A stretch of 6,844 nucleotides of DNA from Thermoprotei archaeon. Its GTDB lineage: Archaea; Thermoproteota; Thermoprotei; Thermofilales; B20-G17. The notes under the pieces are model-generated. The model was not told where the DNA came from and ran no database searches. It saw nothing but the letters and a program-made list of their open reading frames with translations. Positions 5,909 through 6,844 of this stretch are shown one piece after another. The position numbers and the translations under genes are program-made. The stretch is taken from NCBI GenBank assembly GCA_003650785.1, contig QMRW01000071.1, positions 1 to 6,844 on the forward strand. Direction: 5' to 3'. Numbering within the stretch: position 1 is the stretch's first letter; every line of letters begins with the position of its first letter.

Positions 5909-6844
5909 TTGGGTACACCAAAGAGAATATTAGAGTCTGAATCTATGAATGAACAGATAGTCAAGTGTCTAAAATGTGGAAGTGATAAGTTAATCTACGA
6001 TCCTGTTAGAGGAGAGCTCATATGTGCTGCATGTGGTTATGTCATTAGTGAAAGAGCCATAGATCAAGGTCCTGATTGGAGAGCATTTACTCCAGAGGAA
6101 AGAGAGAAGAGAAGTAGAGTGGGTGCACCGGTAAGCCCAATAATTCCTGAGGCTATATCTACGGACATCGATTGGAGGAGTAAAGATGCTGCTGGAAGAG
6201 AACTGGGACTAGATAGAAGAATTGAAATGCAGAGACTTAGGAAATGGCATTTGAGGACGAGAGCTCAATCATCCATAGAGAGAAACCTATCTCAGGCCTC
6301 TATGGAACTCGAGCGTATTGGCTCACAACTAGGCTTACCCAAGAATGTGTTGGAGAGAGCATTGGAGGTATATAGGAGAGCACTAGAGACAGGACTTGTA
6401 AGGGGTAGGTCTATAGAGTCCGTAGTAGCTGCGGCTATCTACGCAGCATGTAGAGAGATGAAAAGACCTAGGACTATCGATGAGATAGCTAGGTACACTA
6501 GGGCGGGTAGAAAAGATGTAGCTAGATGCTATAGACTATTACTCAGGAAATCCGTAGTTACTGTTCCCCTCTCCGATCCCTCAGACTTTATACCTAGAGT
6601 GGGTAGTGCATTAAAATTAAGTGCTACAACTATAAGGAAAGCTATTGATATAATACAGAGGGCTAGGAAACAGGGTATAACAGCAGGAAAGGATCCTGCA
6701 GGACTAGCTGCTGCGGCTATATATATAGCATCTCTACTCTCTGGTGAGGTCAGAACTCAAAAAGAGATAGCTCAAGCTGCACAGGTTACCGAGGTAACTG
6801 TGAGAAATAGGTATAAGGAGCTAGCCAGAAAGCTCAAGATAAAA
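5909..6844 (+). CDS. tfb: Transcription initiation factor B (TFB, archaeal TFIIB), last few residues cut off
   Basis: General archaeal transcription factor that binds the TBP-TATA complex and the BRE and recruits RNA polymerase. The 312 visible codons run from TTG 5909 to the right edge without a stop. The N-terminal zinc ribbon has all four ligands (CLKC at 20-23 and CAAC at 39-42). The B-reader/linker region follows (GPDWRAFTPEEREKR at about 54-68, then GAPVSP and ISTDIDW to residue 89). The first cyclin repeat covers about 122-215 (RNLSQASMELERI, GRSIESVVAAAIYAACRE). The second covers about 222-311 (SDPSDFIPRVGSAL, AGLAAAAIYIAS) and ends in the BRE-binding helix-turn-helix TEVTVRNRYKEL (294-305). 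TFB proteins normally end soon after this helix, so only a few residues are probably missing. TTG is preferred because AGGTGA lies five bases upstream; the alternatives are GTG 5900 and ATG 5945. The gene has its own promoter and reads as a canonical, functional TFB. Whether it is the only TFB copy cannot be told here. Confidence 0.96.
   Translation, partial: MGTPKRILESESMNEQIVKCLKCGSDKLIYDPVRGELICAACGYVISERAIDQGPDWRAFTPEEREKRSRVGAPVSPIIPEAISTDIDWRSKDAAGRELGLDRRIEMQRLRKWHLRTRAQSSIERNLSQASMELERIGSQLGLPKNVLERALEVYRRALETGLVRGRSIESVVAAAIYAACREMKRPRTIDEIARYTRAGRKDVARCYRLLLRKSVVTVPLSDPSDFIPRVGSALKLSATTIRKAIDIIQRARKQGITAGKDPAGLAAAAIYIASLLSGEVRTQKEIAQAAQVTEVTVRNRYKELARKLKIK

Noticed and set aside
1..6844. 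Search for tRNA, rRNA, CRISPR repeats, insertion sequences and phage-like genes
   Set aside because: No cloverleaf-like segments, regularly spaced repeats, transposase motifs or terminal inverted repeats were found. The few intergenic stretches are all under 150 bases.

Overview
The window looks like a piece of a hyperthermophilic or thermophilic archaeal chromosome, most likely Thermoproteota (Crenarchaeota). The evidence is a nearly complete archaeal transcription factor B (TFB) gene, archaeal TATA/BRE-type promoters just upstream of the genes, AGGTGA-type Shine-Dalgarno sites, and heavy use of ATA, AGA/AGG and CTA codons. The genus cannot be fixed from the sequence alone.

Layout. From the left edge to about 3.8 kb, two minus-strand genes lie head to tail, 43 bp apart. 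Both encode large polytopic membrane proteins that I read as distant members of the oligopeptide transporter (OPT) superfamily. The upstream one (1825-3804, 659 aa) is complete. The downstream one (1-1781) runs off the left edge after 593 codons. A short divergent promoter region (about 3805-3952) separates them from a plus-strand gene (3953-5821, 622 aa). That gene encodes a protein with an N-terminal signal or anchor, a caspase/gingipain-like (clan CD, C25-like) cysteine peptidase domain with a recognisable His/Cys dyad, and a C-terminal membrane anchor. After a 78-90 bp gap with a terminator-like hairpin and a strong TATA box comes TFB (5909-6844), cut by the right edge within a few residues of its expected end. 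No RNA genes, CRISPR arrays, insertion sequences or other mobile elements were seen. Every stretch over 300 bases is occupied by a gene.

How the genes may work together. The surface-anchored cysteine peptidase and the two OPT-like carriers share a compact divergent promoter region. A simple but unproven model is an extracellular proteolysis and peptide-uptake module: the peptidase cuts external proteins and the OPT-like pair imports the products. The two carriers are different in sequence but similar in architecture and adjacent, so they might act together as a heteromer or split substrates between them. TFB has its own promoter and is probably an unrelated housekeeping neighbour.
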